This document shows, piece after piece, positions 35,114 to 42,951 of a stretch of DNA of 64,000 bases; positions within the stretch are counted from its first letter, which is position 1; every line of letters starts with the position of its first letter. Below the pieces are notes generated by a model. The model was not told the origin of the DNA. It ran no database searches and saw only the letters and a program-made list of their open reading frames with translations. Origin of the DNA: Nocardioides campestrisoli. GTDB lineage: Bacteria > Actinomycetota > Actinomycetes > Propionibacteriales > Nocardioidaceae. The stretch is from NCBI RefSeq assembly GCF_013624435.2, contig NZ_CP061768.1, positions 1,054,001-1,118,000 on the forward strand. The letters are read 5' to 3'. The position numbers and the translations under genes are program-made.

Positions 35114-35145
35114 GCCGGTGACCGGGCCGGTGACCAGGCCGGCGA

Positions 35146-36015
35146 CTAAGCCCAGCGGCGGACCGCCCACCGCTCCACCACGCCCAGCACGGCGTCGGTG
35201 GTCTTGCCCAGGAGGGCGAGCAGCACGATCGCCAGCAGCAGCCGGTCGGTGCGACCGTTGTTCTGGGAGTCCACGAGCAGGAAGCCGAGCCCCTGCGAGG
35301 AGGCGATCAGCTCCGCGGCCACCAGGAAGAGCCACGACTGGGCCAGCGCGAGCCGCAGGCCGGAGAATACCGCCGGCACGACGGCGGGCAGCTGCACCGC
35401 GGTGAGCAGCCGGACGCCGCGCAGCCCGAACGCGCGCGCGGCCTCGACCAGCTGACGGTCGACGTGGCGCAGCGCGAGGTGGACGGTGGTGAAGACCGGG
35501 AACATCGCCCCGATCGCGATCAGCGTGACCTTCGAGTCCTCGCCGATCTTCATCCACAGGATCAGCAGCGGCACCCAGGCCAACGACGGCACCGCGCGCA
35601 CCGCGCCGATCGTCGGGGCGAGCAGCAGGTCGGCCACCCGGGAGAGCCCGAGCAGGGATCCCAGCAGGATGCCGACCGAGGCGCCCACCGCGAAGCCGAC
35701 CAGCACCCGCTGGGTCGAGATGTGCACGTGCCCGAGCAGCTCGTCGCGCTCCCACAGGCCACGGGCGGCGTCCAGCACCGCGCCGGGGGCGGGGAGCTGG
35801 ACCGGGCTGAAGACCCCGCCCGTGCTGAGCAGGTGCCAGCCCAGGAGGAGCAGGGCCGGCAGCAGCAGCCCGCCCAGGGCGCGGACCGCGGGGTGCGCGA
35901 GCCAGGCAGCCTGCTGGCGGCCGTGACCCACGGGGGCGCGGACGTCCTCGTCGACGCCCCCCTCGACACCCCCGCTGACCCGTCCGCCGACCTGTGCCTG
36001 GCTCGCGCCCGGCAT
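35146..36015 (-). CDS. ssuC: ABC transporter permease (SsuC-like)
   Basis: A 289-residue permease with six predicted membrane helices after an unusual 40-residue polar N-terminus (PGASQAQVGGRVSGGVEGGV). The coupling loop is in ARAFGLRGVRLLTAVQLPAVVPAVFSGLRLALAQSW. It belongs to the sulfonate/nitrate/taurine subfamily. The ATG overlaps the binding-protein stop (ATGA). The specificity sign is only the family of its partners; no sulfonate monooxygenase is encoded in the window. Confidence 0.88.
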   Translation of the reverse strand: MPGASQAQVGGRVSGGVEGGVDEDVRAPVGHGRQQAAWLAHPAVRALGGLLLPALLLLGWHLLSTGGVFSPVQLPAPGAVLDAARGLWERDELLGHVHISTQRVLVGFAVGASVGILLGSLLGLSRVADLLLAPTIGAVRAVPSLAWVPLLILWMKIGEDSKVTLIAIGAMFPVFTTVHLALRHVDRQLVEAARAFGLRGVRLLTAVQLPAVVPAVFSGLRLALAQSWLFLVAAELIASSQGLGFLLVDSQNNGRTDRLLLAIVLLALLGKTTDAVLGVVERWAVRRWA

Positions 36016-37037
36016 CAGTCGGCCACCCGGCTCGCGTCGGCCTTCGCGGCGTACTCGTCGGTGAGCAGCTCCTCGAGCGCGGCGTCGATCTGCGACTGGT
36101 CCTCCACGTCGCCGGACTCCACGAAGAGCGGGCCGACGGTGGTCAGCACGTCGAGCTGCGCCTGCCCGGGCACGTGGTCGAAGTCGAGGTTGGTCCGCTC
36201 GGTCAGCACAGTCTGCGCGACCGCCTCGTCGATCGCCGCGGCCTCGGCCAGGATGGCCACCGCCTCGTCCGGGTTCTCCTGGAGCCAGTCCCGCGCCTTG
36301 GCGTAGGCGTCGACCACCAGCTGGGCCAGCTCCGGCTCCTCGTCGAGGAACTCCTCGGTGGCGTTGAGGAAGCCGTAGGTGTTGAAGTCGATGTTGCGGT
36401 AGACCAGCTTCGCGCCCTCCTGCTCGGCGGCGGCCATGATCGGGTCGAGGCCGGCCCACGCGTCGACGGAGCCGTTGGCCAGCGCCGACCACCCGTCGGC
36501 GTGCTGGAGGTTCTGCACGGTGACCTCGTCGGGGTCGATCCCCTCGGCGGCGAGCGACTGGAGCAGGAAGAAGTAGGGGTCGGTGCCCTTGGTGGCCGCG
36601 ACCTGCTTGCCGGCCAGGTCGGCGACGTCGGTGACCTTGGAGTCCTCCCCGACCACGATCGCCGCCCACTCGGGCTGGGAGTAGATGTCGATGGTGCGGA
36701 TCGGCGATCCGTTGGCCCGGGCCAGCAGGGCCGCGGAACCGGCGGTGGAGCCGACGTCGATCGCGTTGGCGCGCAGCGCCTCGTTGGCCTTGTTGGAGCC
36801 GTCGCTCTTGACCCAGGTCACCTCGACGTCCTCGTCGGCCAGCGCGCCCTCCAGCCAGCCCTGGTCCTTGACCACCAGGCTGAGCGGGTTGTAGGTGGCG
36901 TAGTCAATGGCCAGGGTGCGGCCGTCGCCGTCGGCCGAGGCCTCACCCTCGGCGCAGGCCGCGGTGGTGAGCAGCAGGCCGGCGGCCAGCAGGCCGGCGA
37001 GCGTACGACGCGTCTGCGTCGGGCGGGTCTTGGTCAC
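36015..37037 (-). CDS. ssuA: ABC transporter substrate-binding lipoprotein (SsuA-like)
   Basis: A 340-residue lipoprotein with the lipobox TTAAC (lipidated Cys at about residue 28). The mature protein (LAIDYATYNPLSLVVKDQGWLE...VTWVKSDGSNKANEALRANAIDVGSTAGSAALLARANG) follows the aliphatic sulfonate/nitrate-binding pattern. GTG 37037 is preceded by GAAAGAGGAACC as ribosome site. Its leader holds a tandem octamer array (37071-37130). Confidence 0.9.
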   Translation of the reverse strand: MTKTRPTQTRRTLAGLLAAGLLLTTAACAEGEASADGDGRTLAIDYATYNPLSLVVKDQGWLEGALADEDVEVTWVKSDGSNKANEALRANAIDVGSTAGSAALLARANGSPIRTIDIYSQPEWAAIVVGEDSKVTDVADLAGKQVAATKGTDPYFFLLQSLAAEGIDPDEVTVQNLQHADGWSALANGSVDAWAGLDPIMAAAEQEGAKLVYRNIDFNTYGFLNATEEFLDEEPELAQLVVDAYAKARDWLQENPDEAVAILAEAAAIDEAVAQTVLTERTNLDFDHVPGQAQLDVLTTVGPLFVESGDVEDQSQIDAALEELLTDEYAAKADASRVAD

Positions 37038-37053
37038 GGTGGTTCCTCTTTCG

Positions 37054-37130
37054 GTGGGTGGGTGGGTGAGTCGGTCGATCGGTCGATCGGTCGATCGGTC
37101 GATCGGTCGATCGGTCGATCGGTCGGTCGG
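37054..37130 (-). repeat. tandem octamer array in the ssuA-like leader
   Basis: Six perfect copies of TCGGTCGA run head to tail from 37071 to 37118, followed by a degenerate seventh (TCGGTCGG) and half copy to 37130. A GGTG run (37054-37068) sits next to it. Because TCGGTCGATC is close to self-complementary, the array can fold on itself in RNA. It fills most of the gap between the ATPase and binding-protein genes and is a likely site of copy-number variation. Confidence 0.9.
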
Positions 37131-37147
37131 ATGGTCTGTCGGTGAGC

Positions 37148-38014
37148 TCAGTGGCGGTGGGCGTCGACGCCCAGGCTCTGCAGCAGGCCGGCGCGCAGCT
37201 GCGCGAGCTCCACCGAGCCGCGGTCGCGCGGGCGCTCGCCGGGCACGGTCACGACCTGGGCCACGCCGGCGGCCGGGTCGTCGTCGGAGCGGCCGAGCAC
37301 GACCACCCGGTCGGCCAGCTGGAGTGCCTCGTCGACGTCGTGGGTGACCAGCAGGACGGTGGTGGGGCTGGCCCGGCGTACGTCGAGCAGCAGGTCCTGC
37401 ATCTTCATCCGGGTCAGCGCGTCCAGGGCGCCGAACGGCTCGTCGAGCAGCAGCACCCCGGGTCGCCGGGCGAGCGCCCGGGCCAGGGAGGTGCGCTGCG
37501 CCATTCCGCCGGAGACCTCCCGCGGCCGGTGCCCGGCGTGCTCGGCCAGGCCGACCAGCGCCAGCAGCTCGTCGACCAGGGCGTCGCCCTCGCGGCGTCC
37601 GGTGCCCGGCGGCAGGCCGAGCGCGACGTTGTGCCGCAGCGTCCGCCAGGGGAGCAGCCGGGGCTCCTGGAACGCGACCGCGCAGCGGCGCTCGATCCCC
37701 GAGACCACCTGGCCCCCGACCAGCACGCGGCCGGAGGTGGGCTGGTCGAGGCCGGCGGTGACCCGGAGCAGGGTGGACTTGCCGCACCCGCTGGGGCCCA
37801 GCAGGGCGACCACCTCGCCGGCCTCGATCCGCAGGTCGACGCCGCGGAGCACCTGGCGGCGCTGGGCGCCCTGGCCGAACGCACGTCCCACCTGCTCGAG
37901 GCGTACGTCGAGGGCCTGGGCCGGCTCCACCCCGCCCGCGTCGACCCGGCCGTGGCCCGGAGCGCCGTTCGCGTGGGCGCGCGAGCGCGCTGCCGAGGGG
38001 GAGAGGAGACTCAT
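37148..38014 (-). CDS. ssuB: ABC transporter ATP-binding protein (SsuB-like)
   Basis: A 288-residue ATPase with Walker [22 protein letters not shown] (the Q-loop form of the nitrate/sulfonate group), signature VSGGMAQR, Walker [13 protein letters not shown] and VTHDVDEA. Residues 1-30 form a polar extension before the domain. It is the first gene of the minus-strand unit; the binding protein follows after 110 bases, where the repeat array lies. GAGAGGAG precedes the ATG at 38014. Confidence 0.92.
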   Translation of the reverse strand: MSLLSPSAARSRAHANGAPGHGRVDAGGVEPAQALDVRLEQVGRAFGQGAQRRQVLRGVDLRIEAGEVVALLGPSGCGKSTLLRVTAGLDQPTSGRVLVGGQVVSGIERRCAVAFQEPRLLPWRTLRHNVALGLPPGTGRREGDALVDELLALVGLAEHAGHRPREVSGGMAQRTSLARALARRPGVLLLDEPFGALDALTRMKMQDLLLDVRRASPTTVLLVTHDVDEALQLADRVVVLGRSDDDPAAGVAQVVTVPGERPRDRGSVELAQLRAGLLQSLGVDAHRH

Positions 38015-38039
38015 GAGGGTTCCCGTTCGCTCAAAAGGG

Positions 38040-38057
38040 GTAAGTGAAGTGACTTAC
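38040..38057 (-). promoter_or_regulatory. inverted repeat before the ssu-like operon
   Basis: GTAAGT-N6-ACTTAC, an inverted repeat with perfect six-base arms, lies 26 bases upstream of the first gene. On the minus strand a TTTAAT/TAATAG stretch (38058-38066) could be the -10. This is the only A+T-rich patch nearby, so it probably contains the promoter and an operator of a TetR or GntR-like repressor encoded elsewhere. Confidence 0.5.
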
Positions 38058-38111
38058 TCCTATTAAAGCGTACGAGTAGGCGCAGGTGTCCCCGGTCCCA
38101 CCGGCGCGCCG

Positions 38112-39443
38112 CTACTCGGCGAAACCGGGCAGCGACTCCTCCAGCAGGGCCCGGAACGGGACCTCGGCCTCGAGCTGGCAGAGCAGCCCGACCCCGCCGA
38201 GCCAGGTGCGGTGGATCAGCAGGTACTCCGGTGGCAGGTTGATCTTGGTCGCCATCGTGAAGTGCGGGGAGCGGGGGTCGTTGAGCCGCTCGTACTGCTC
38301 GCGCATCCAGGCGCGGCTGAACCGGAACCGCTCGGCGGTCATCGGCTCCACGAACGGGCTCAGGTACTCCAGCAGCGCGTCGGCGTCGACCCGGACCCCG
38401 GGCCGGACGAACCCCTCCTCACGCAGCCCGGCCAGCAGCACGTCGGCCCGGTTCTCCGAGGCGTCGCGCAGCAGTCGGCCCATCGCCTCGGGGAAGGCGC
38501 CGCCGGGCAGCCGGGCGACCGCGCCGAAGTCGAGGACCCCGAGACGGCCCGGGGTCCCGTCCTCGTCGGGGATGGTGCGGAAGTTCCCCGGGTGGGGGTC
38601 GGCGTGCAGCATCCCGGTCCTGGCGGGCCCGGCGAAGGTGAACTTCACCAGCTGCTCGCCGTAGTGGTCGCGCTCCTCCTCGGTGCCCTCGGCGATCACC
38701 CGGGCCAGCGAGCCCTCGCTCTCGAGCCACTCCGAGACCAGCACCCGCTCGCTGGCGAAGACCACCTGGGGCACGAGGATCTCCGGGTCGCCGGCGAAGG
38801 CCTCGGCGAAGACCTGCTGTGCCTCGCCCTCCAGCGTGTAGTCGAGCTCCTCGGCCGCCCGGTCCTGCAGCTCGGCGACGAGGGCGGGGATGTCGAGGCC
38901 GGGGAAGACGGGGCTGATGCCGCGGGCGACCCGGGCCAGCTGCCGCAGGTCGCCCAGCAGCGCCTCGTCGGCGCCGGGGAACTGCACCTTGATCGCCACC
39001 TCGCGCCCGTCCTGCCAGGTGCCGCGGTGCACCTGGCCGATCGAGGCGGCAGCCGCGGCAGCCCCGTCGAGCCAGGTGATCTGCTTGCGCCAGTCGGGGC
39101 CGAGCGACTCCGCGATCACGTCGCGCACCTGCTGGGTGCTCATCGTCGGCGCGTTGTCCTGCAGCGCGGTGAGCTGCTCCCGGTAGGGGGCCGACGCGCT
39201 CTCGGGGAGGGCCGCCTCCAGCACGGAGAGCGCCTGGCCGAACTTCATCGCACCGCCCTTGAGCTCGCCGAGGGTGCGGAAGAGCTGCTCGGCGGTGCGC
39301 TGCTGGACCTCGCTGAGCACGACCTCGGCGGGCTTGCCGCCCAGCCGCTTGCCCATGCCCCACGCTGTACGGCCGGCGTACCCGAGGGGCAGGGCGGCGA
39401 GACGGGCCGTGCGGGTGACGGCCTTGCGCGGCAGATCGACCAT
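38112..39443 (-). CDS. AarF/ABC1/UbiB-type atypical kinase
   Basis: A 443-residue protein-kinase-like protein. Family marks are the KxGQ motif in GGAMKFGQALSVLE, the Ala-rich loop (AAAAAASIGQVHRG), the lysine in VAIKVQFPG, the HADPHPGNF catalytic loop and LDFGAVARL as the DFG-type motif. Family members support isoprenoid quinone or lipid metabolism and probably act on small molecules rather than proteins. Actinobacterial copies are common and of unknown substrate. It is transcribed away from the large surface protein at 39519. ATG 39443 starts MVDLPRKAVTRTARLAALP. Confidence 0.88.
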   Translation of the reverse strand: MVDLPRKAVTRTARLAALPLGYAGRTAWGMGKRLGGKPAEVVLSEVQQRTAEQLFRTLGELKGGAMKFGQALSVLEAALPESASAPYREQLTALQDNAPTMSTQQVRDVIAESLGPDWRKQITWLDGAAAAAASIGQVHRGTWQDGREVAIKVQFPGADEALLGDLRQLARVARGISPVFPGLDIPALVAELQDRAAEELDYTLEGEAQQVFAEAFAGDPEILVPQVVFASERVLVSEWLESEGSLARVIAEGTEEERDHYGEQLVKFTFAGPARTGMLHADPHPGNFRTIPDEDGTPGRLGVLDFGAVARLPGGAFPEAMGRLLRDASENRADVLLAGLREEGFVRPGVRVDADALLEYLSPFVEPMTAERFRFSRAWMREQYERLNDPRSPHFTMATKINLPPEYLLIHRTWLGGVGLLCQLEAEVPFRALLEESLPGFAE

Positions 39444-39518
39444 GCCCCCAGTGTGGCGGATACCTGGTCGTTCCTGGCGGGTGTTCGTGATCGCTGTCAC
39501 AATCCCCGCGGAGGGACC

Positions 39519-41654
39519 ATGACGCACGGTGCGCACGACACGGGGGATGCGGACGACGCAGCCTCGCCCGGGCTGGTCGCCCGGGCGCGGACCTGGGCGC
39601 GGCGGGACCCGTGGCTGGCCGGGCTCTCGGCCGCGGCCGGGGTCTGCGCCGTGGCCGCCGGGGTGCTGGTGGCCCAGCTGGTCGCGGCCGGGTGGGACGA
39701 GCCGACCCCGCGAGCCGTCGCCGTGCCTCGCTGGCCCGTGCCCACCACCCAGGCGTCCACCACGCCGGGGCCGGTCCCGATCCGTCGGGACGGAGTGATC
39801 TCCGGCGTCGTGCGTGACGGGAAGGGCCGCCCGGTGCCGGGGGTCGCCGTCGAGCTGCTCGCCGGCCCGGCCTTCTTCGTGGACCCGCCGCGGCAGAGCG
39901 ACCGGACCGACCGCTGGGGCAGGTACCGGTTGGAGCAGGTGGGAGTACGCCGGCACACGCTGCGGTTCATCGACACCATGACCGTGGCGCGGTTCCCGGT
40001 GCAGTACCACGGGGGCGTGTTCGACCTCTCTGCTGCTCAGCGGCTGCGGGTGCCTCCCGGGCAGGCGGTCGGGGTCGATGCTGTGCTCGAGGCCGGTGGT
40101 CGGGTGGCAGGCACCATCCGATCCACGACGGGCGGTCCGGTGGACGCCTACGCGAGTCCGGAGCGCCGTACCCCGACCGGCTGGGAGCAAGTCCCCGGAA
40201 CCAGCGTTCCGCAGCAGGGCGTCGGCCGCTTCGAGCGCCTGGCCCTGCCTCCCGGGACCTACCGGCTGGAGATCGGAAGTCTCAACCGCGCCCGGCTCTA
40301 CGCGGGTCCCGGTGGCGCCGCGGCCGCCCGGACGGCCGAGGCGCCGACCTTCGAGGTGAGCAGCGGCAGCACGGTCCGGGTCGACGCCGTCGTGGGAGAC
40401 CCGGGGCGGTTCTTCGGCCGCGTGCTGACTTCGGCCGGGCGGCCGGTGGCCGGGGTGGAGGTGAGCCTGACCCAGGTGTTCGAGCCCTACGGTCCCAGCG
40501 TGGGCAGCTGCTGCGTCGTTTCTCCCGGCACCTTCAGCGACCGGACCGCAGCAGACGGCTCGTTCTCGATCGCCCCGGCGAACCTCCTCTACCGGCACCG
40601 GCTCCTCGTGGCGCCGCCGCGGGGTGCCAGGTGGCAAGCCTGCGGCGCCGGCCCGGGGGAGCTGAGGCGCTCGATCGTCCTCGAGCGCGGCGAGCTCATG
40701 GAACGGCAGCTGGTGCTGGCGCCCGGAGGCGGGGTGCGAGGTGCGCTCGTCGACCAGGACGGCGTCCCCCTGGCCCGTGCTCGGGTGGTCGCCGTCCCGG
40801 TCAAGGGGGCTCCCTGTCAGCGCGAGGTCACCGCTCGAAGCGACCGCGAGGGGCGCTACCGGCTGGCAGGACTGGCCGACCAGCAGTACCGACTCCGCGT
40901 GGAGCACCGGCGGCACGCCACGACCTGGATCGGTGGTGGCGGCGGACGGGCGGAGGCCAGGGTGGTGCGCGTGCGACCCGGTCGCACCGTCGGCGGCCTC
41001 GACGCGAGGCTGGAGGCCGTGGCCAGGATCAGCGGCACGGTCTCCGTGCACTCCAGCGGGCGCGCCGGCACCACCCCCTACGTCGAGGTCTGCCTCGACG
41101 GTGGTGCCGCTGACCCTCACCGGAGCAGCTACTCGTGCCTCCCCGTGGACGAGGACGGCGGGTTCGTGCTGGAGGGGGTGCGGCCGGGAAGCCGGCTGCT
41201 GAGACTCCGGAACCTGTCGTCCCCGGACCAGCAGCAGAGCTGGGCCTACCTCGACGCCGAGGGTGTCATCACCTATGACCGGGGGCAGGCGGCTCGGCTC
41301 GAGGTCGCCCCCGGGGAGGACGTCACGGGCGTCGACGTGGCCCTCGACGCGTCGGCGTCGGTCTCGGGGGTCACGGTGAGCCGTCTGGGAACCGAGCGGG
41401 AGTGGGAGCACCTGGCGCTGCTGCGACGCGACGTCGACGGCAGCTGGTCCCAGGTGGCCAGGACCCAGTCGGCCGAGGACGGCGTCTTCGAGCTCGAGGG
41501 CCTGCCGGCGGGCTTCTACCGCTTCGCCTCCGTCCGGGGCGAGGAGGGCTCCGAGGAGCTGGTGCCGCTGCCGACAGGTCCCTCGCTGCTGGGGATGTGG
41601 GTGGGGCCGGGGGAGTCGCTGGAAGACGTCGAGGTTCAGCCCGCGAGTCCGTAG
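39519..41654 (+). CDS. membrane-anchored multi-domain protein with carboxypeptidase-regulatory-like repeats
   Basis: A 711-residue protein. After a short cytoplasmic N-terminus (residues 1-32) one membrane helix follows (about 33-58, LAGLSAAAGVCAVAAGVLVAQLV), then a Pro/Thr linker and at least six beta-sandwich repeats of the carboxypeptidase-D regulatory type. These are seen in recurring GxVxDxxGRPVPGVxVxL strands (ISGVVRDGKGRPVPGVAVEL, RVLTSAGRPVAGVEVSL, GALVDQDGVPLARARVVAV) and DxxGxYRL turns. No enzymatic domain and no sortase signal are visible, so it is probably an extracytoplasmic structural or adhesive protein. ATG 39519 has GGAGGGA upstream. It diverges from the AarF gene. Confidence 0.8.
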   Translation: MTHGAHDTGDADDAASPGLVARARTWARRDPWLAGLSAAAGVCAVAAGVLVAQLVAAGWDEPTPRAVAVPRWPVPTTQASTTPGPVPIRRDGVISGVVRDGKGRPVPGVAVELLAGPAFFVDPPRQSDRTDRWGRYRLEQVGVRRHTLRFIDTMTVARFPVQYHGGVFDLSAAQRLRVPPGQAVGVDAVLEAGGRVAGTIRSTTGGPVDAYASPERRTPTGWEQVPGTSVPQQGVGRFERLALPPGTYRLEIGSLNRARLYAGPGGAAAARTAEAPTFEVSSGSTVRVDAVVGDPGRFFGRVLTSAGRPVAGVEVSLTQVFEPYGPSVGSCCVVSPGTFSDRTAADGSFSIAPANLLYRHRLLVAPPRGARWQACGAGPGELRRSIVLERGELMERQLVLAPGGGVRGALVDQDGVPLARARVVAVPVKGAPCQREVTARSDREGRYRLAGLADQQYRLRVEHRRHATTWIGGGGGRAEARVVRVRPGRTVGGLDARLEAVARISGTVSVHSSGRAGTTPYVEVCLDGGAADPHRSSYSCLPVDEDGGFVLEGVRPGSRLLRLRNLSSPDQQQSWAYLDAEGVITYDRGQAARLEVAPGEDVTGVDVALDASASVSGVTVSRLGTEREWEHLALLRRDVDGSWSQVARTQSAEDGVFELEGLPAGFYRFASVRGEEGSEELVPLPTGPSLLGMWVGPGESLEDVEVQPASP

Positions 41655-41680
41655 GCCGTGAGCCGGTACCCGGCCTTCCG

Positions 41681-42331
41681 TCAGGCCGTGGCCGGGAACC
41701 GGACGCCGGTGTTGGCGTGGCACCGGTAGCCGAAGGGGTTCTTCGCCAGGTACTGCTGGTGCGCGTCCTCGGCGAAGTAGTAGCCGGCCTCCTCGGCGGG
41801 GCGGATCTCGGTGGTGATGTCACCGAGCTGGCGCCGGGCGAGCTCGTCGCCGTACACCTTCGTCAGGTCCCGCGCGGTCTGCTCCTGCTCGGGGGTGGTG
41901 AAGTAGATCGCCGAGCGGTACTGGGTGCCCACGTCGTTGCCCTGCCGCATGCCCTGCGTCGGGTCGTGGATCTCGAAGAACTTCTTCACCAGGTCGGCGA
42001 AGGAGACGACCTTCGGGTCGAAGACGATCCGCACGGCCTCGGTGTGGCCGGTCCGCCCGGAGCAGACCTCCTCGTACGTCGGGTGCGGGGTGATGCCTCC
42101 GGCGTAGCCGACCGAGGTCGACCAGACGCCGTCGATCTGCCAGTAGATCTCCTCCGCGCCCCAGAAGCAGCCGAGACCGAAGACGGCGACCTCCATGCCC
42201 TCGGGCACCTCCTCGGCCTGGACCGGGGTCTTCAGCACGAGGTGCTGGCCCAGGCGCCACGGCTGCTGCTCGCGGCCGGGCAGGGCGTCCTCGGGGGTGG
42301 GGAGCTGGGACTTGGTGCGACCGAACAGCAC
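41681..42331 (-). CDS. msrA: peptide methionine sulfoxide reductase MsrA
   Basis: A 216-residue MsrA that reduces methionine-S-sulfoxide. The catalytic cysteine is C55 in FGLGCFWGAEE, with VGYAGGITPHPTYEEVCSGRTGHTEAV and HDPTQGMRQGNDVGTQYRSAIY following as usual. The N-terminal 40 residues (FGRTKSQLPTPEDALPGREQQPWRL) match the longer actinobacterial form. GTG 42331 is preceded by GAGGAG. The resolving cysteine is probably the one near the C-terminus (YRCHANTG). Confidence 0.96.
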   Translation of the reverse strand: MLFGRTKSQLPTPEDALPGREQQPWRLGQHLVLKTPVQAEEVPEGMEVAVFGLGCFWGAEEIYWQIDGVWSTSVGYAGGITPHPTYEEVCSGRTGHTEAVRIVFDPKVVSFADLVKKFFEIHDPTQGMRQGNDVGTQYRSAIYFTTPEQEQTARDLTKVYGDELARRQLGDITTEIRPAEEAGYYFAEDAHQQYLAKNPFGYRCHANTGVRFPATA

Positions 42332-42413
42332 GGGATCTCCTCAGGGTCGACGGGCTCGGACTGCTACAACACCGCGACCGGTCCGGTGCTTCCCGCGCCG
42401 TCCCGGCTGCGCG

Positions 42414-42908
42414 TCAGCGGTGCTCGGGCGGCCGGCCCAGCGCGGCGTCCGGGTCCTCGGTCACCTCGGGGTCGCCGGGCGCGGAGTCGGGGCGGCGCTC
42501 GTGGTGCCGCCGCCCGCCGGTACGCCGCTCCTCCTTGAGCTCGGCCTCCTGCAGGTGCCGCTTGCCGGCGACCAGCTGCTCGCGGGCCTCGCGCTCGAGC
42601 CGCTTGACGTCGGCGTAGTAGCCGTCGTCGTACTCCTCCATGATCTGGAAGGTCCAGCGGCCCTCGAGCACGTTGCGCCCGACCAGCTCGCTGGCCACCC
42701 GCTCGGCCAGCTCGTGGTGCCCCGCGTCGCGGAGCAGCTCGGCCGCCTCGCCGGCGGCGAAGTCGGCGGTGCCGGTCAGCCGGTGGAACCCGTAGAGCAT
42801 GCCGCGGGCCTGCTCGATGGTCTCCAGCGCCTCGGAGAGCTTGCCGAGCGCCTCGACCGTCTTGTCGTCGAGACCGGCCGGGCGGGTGTGTGCGTCGTCG
42901 ATCGCCAT
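42414..42908 (-). CDS. conserved hypothetical protein, helical
   Basis: A 164-residue protein of unknown function. Residues 10-135 are helical and acidic (GKLSEALETIEQARGMLYGFHRLTGTADFAAGEAAELL), reminiscent of conserved actinobacterial proteins found near metB. The C-terminal 35 residues (GGRRHHERRPDSAPGDPEVTEDP) are polar and disordered. ATG 42908 starts MAIDDAHTRPAGL; a longer frame to 42986 overlaps the metB start and is less likely. It diverges from metB across 43 bases. Confidence 0.75.
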   Translation of the reverse strand: MAIDDAHTRPAGLDDKTVEALGKLSEALETIEQARGMLYGFHRLTGTADFAAGEAAELLRDAGHHELAERVASELVGRNVLEGRWTFQIMEEYDDGYYADVKRLEREAREQLVAGKRHLQEAELKEERRTGGRRHHERRPDSAPGDPEVTEDPDAALGRPPEHR

Positions 42909-42951
42909 GCGGAGCAGATACCCGCTCGGGCGCGCGGCTAGTCTCGGGCGG

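Noticed and set aside
37071..37130. possible CRISPR array
   Set aside because: The units are eight bases with no spacers and no cas genes are near; it is a simple tandem repeat.
35146..38014. firm assignment as a sulfonate transporter
   Set aside because: All three proteins fit the SsuABC group, but the same family also takes up nitrate, taurine and other ligands and no sulfonate monooxygenase gene is in the window; symbols are given only as nearest family names.
38211..39518. long plus-strand open frame in front of the surface protein
   Set aside because: It is antisense to the AarF-like kinase, which has clear motifs. The real start of the 39519 gene has a ribosome site, so the extension is a shadow.
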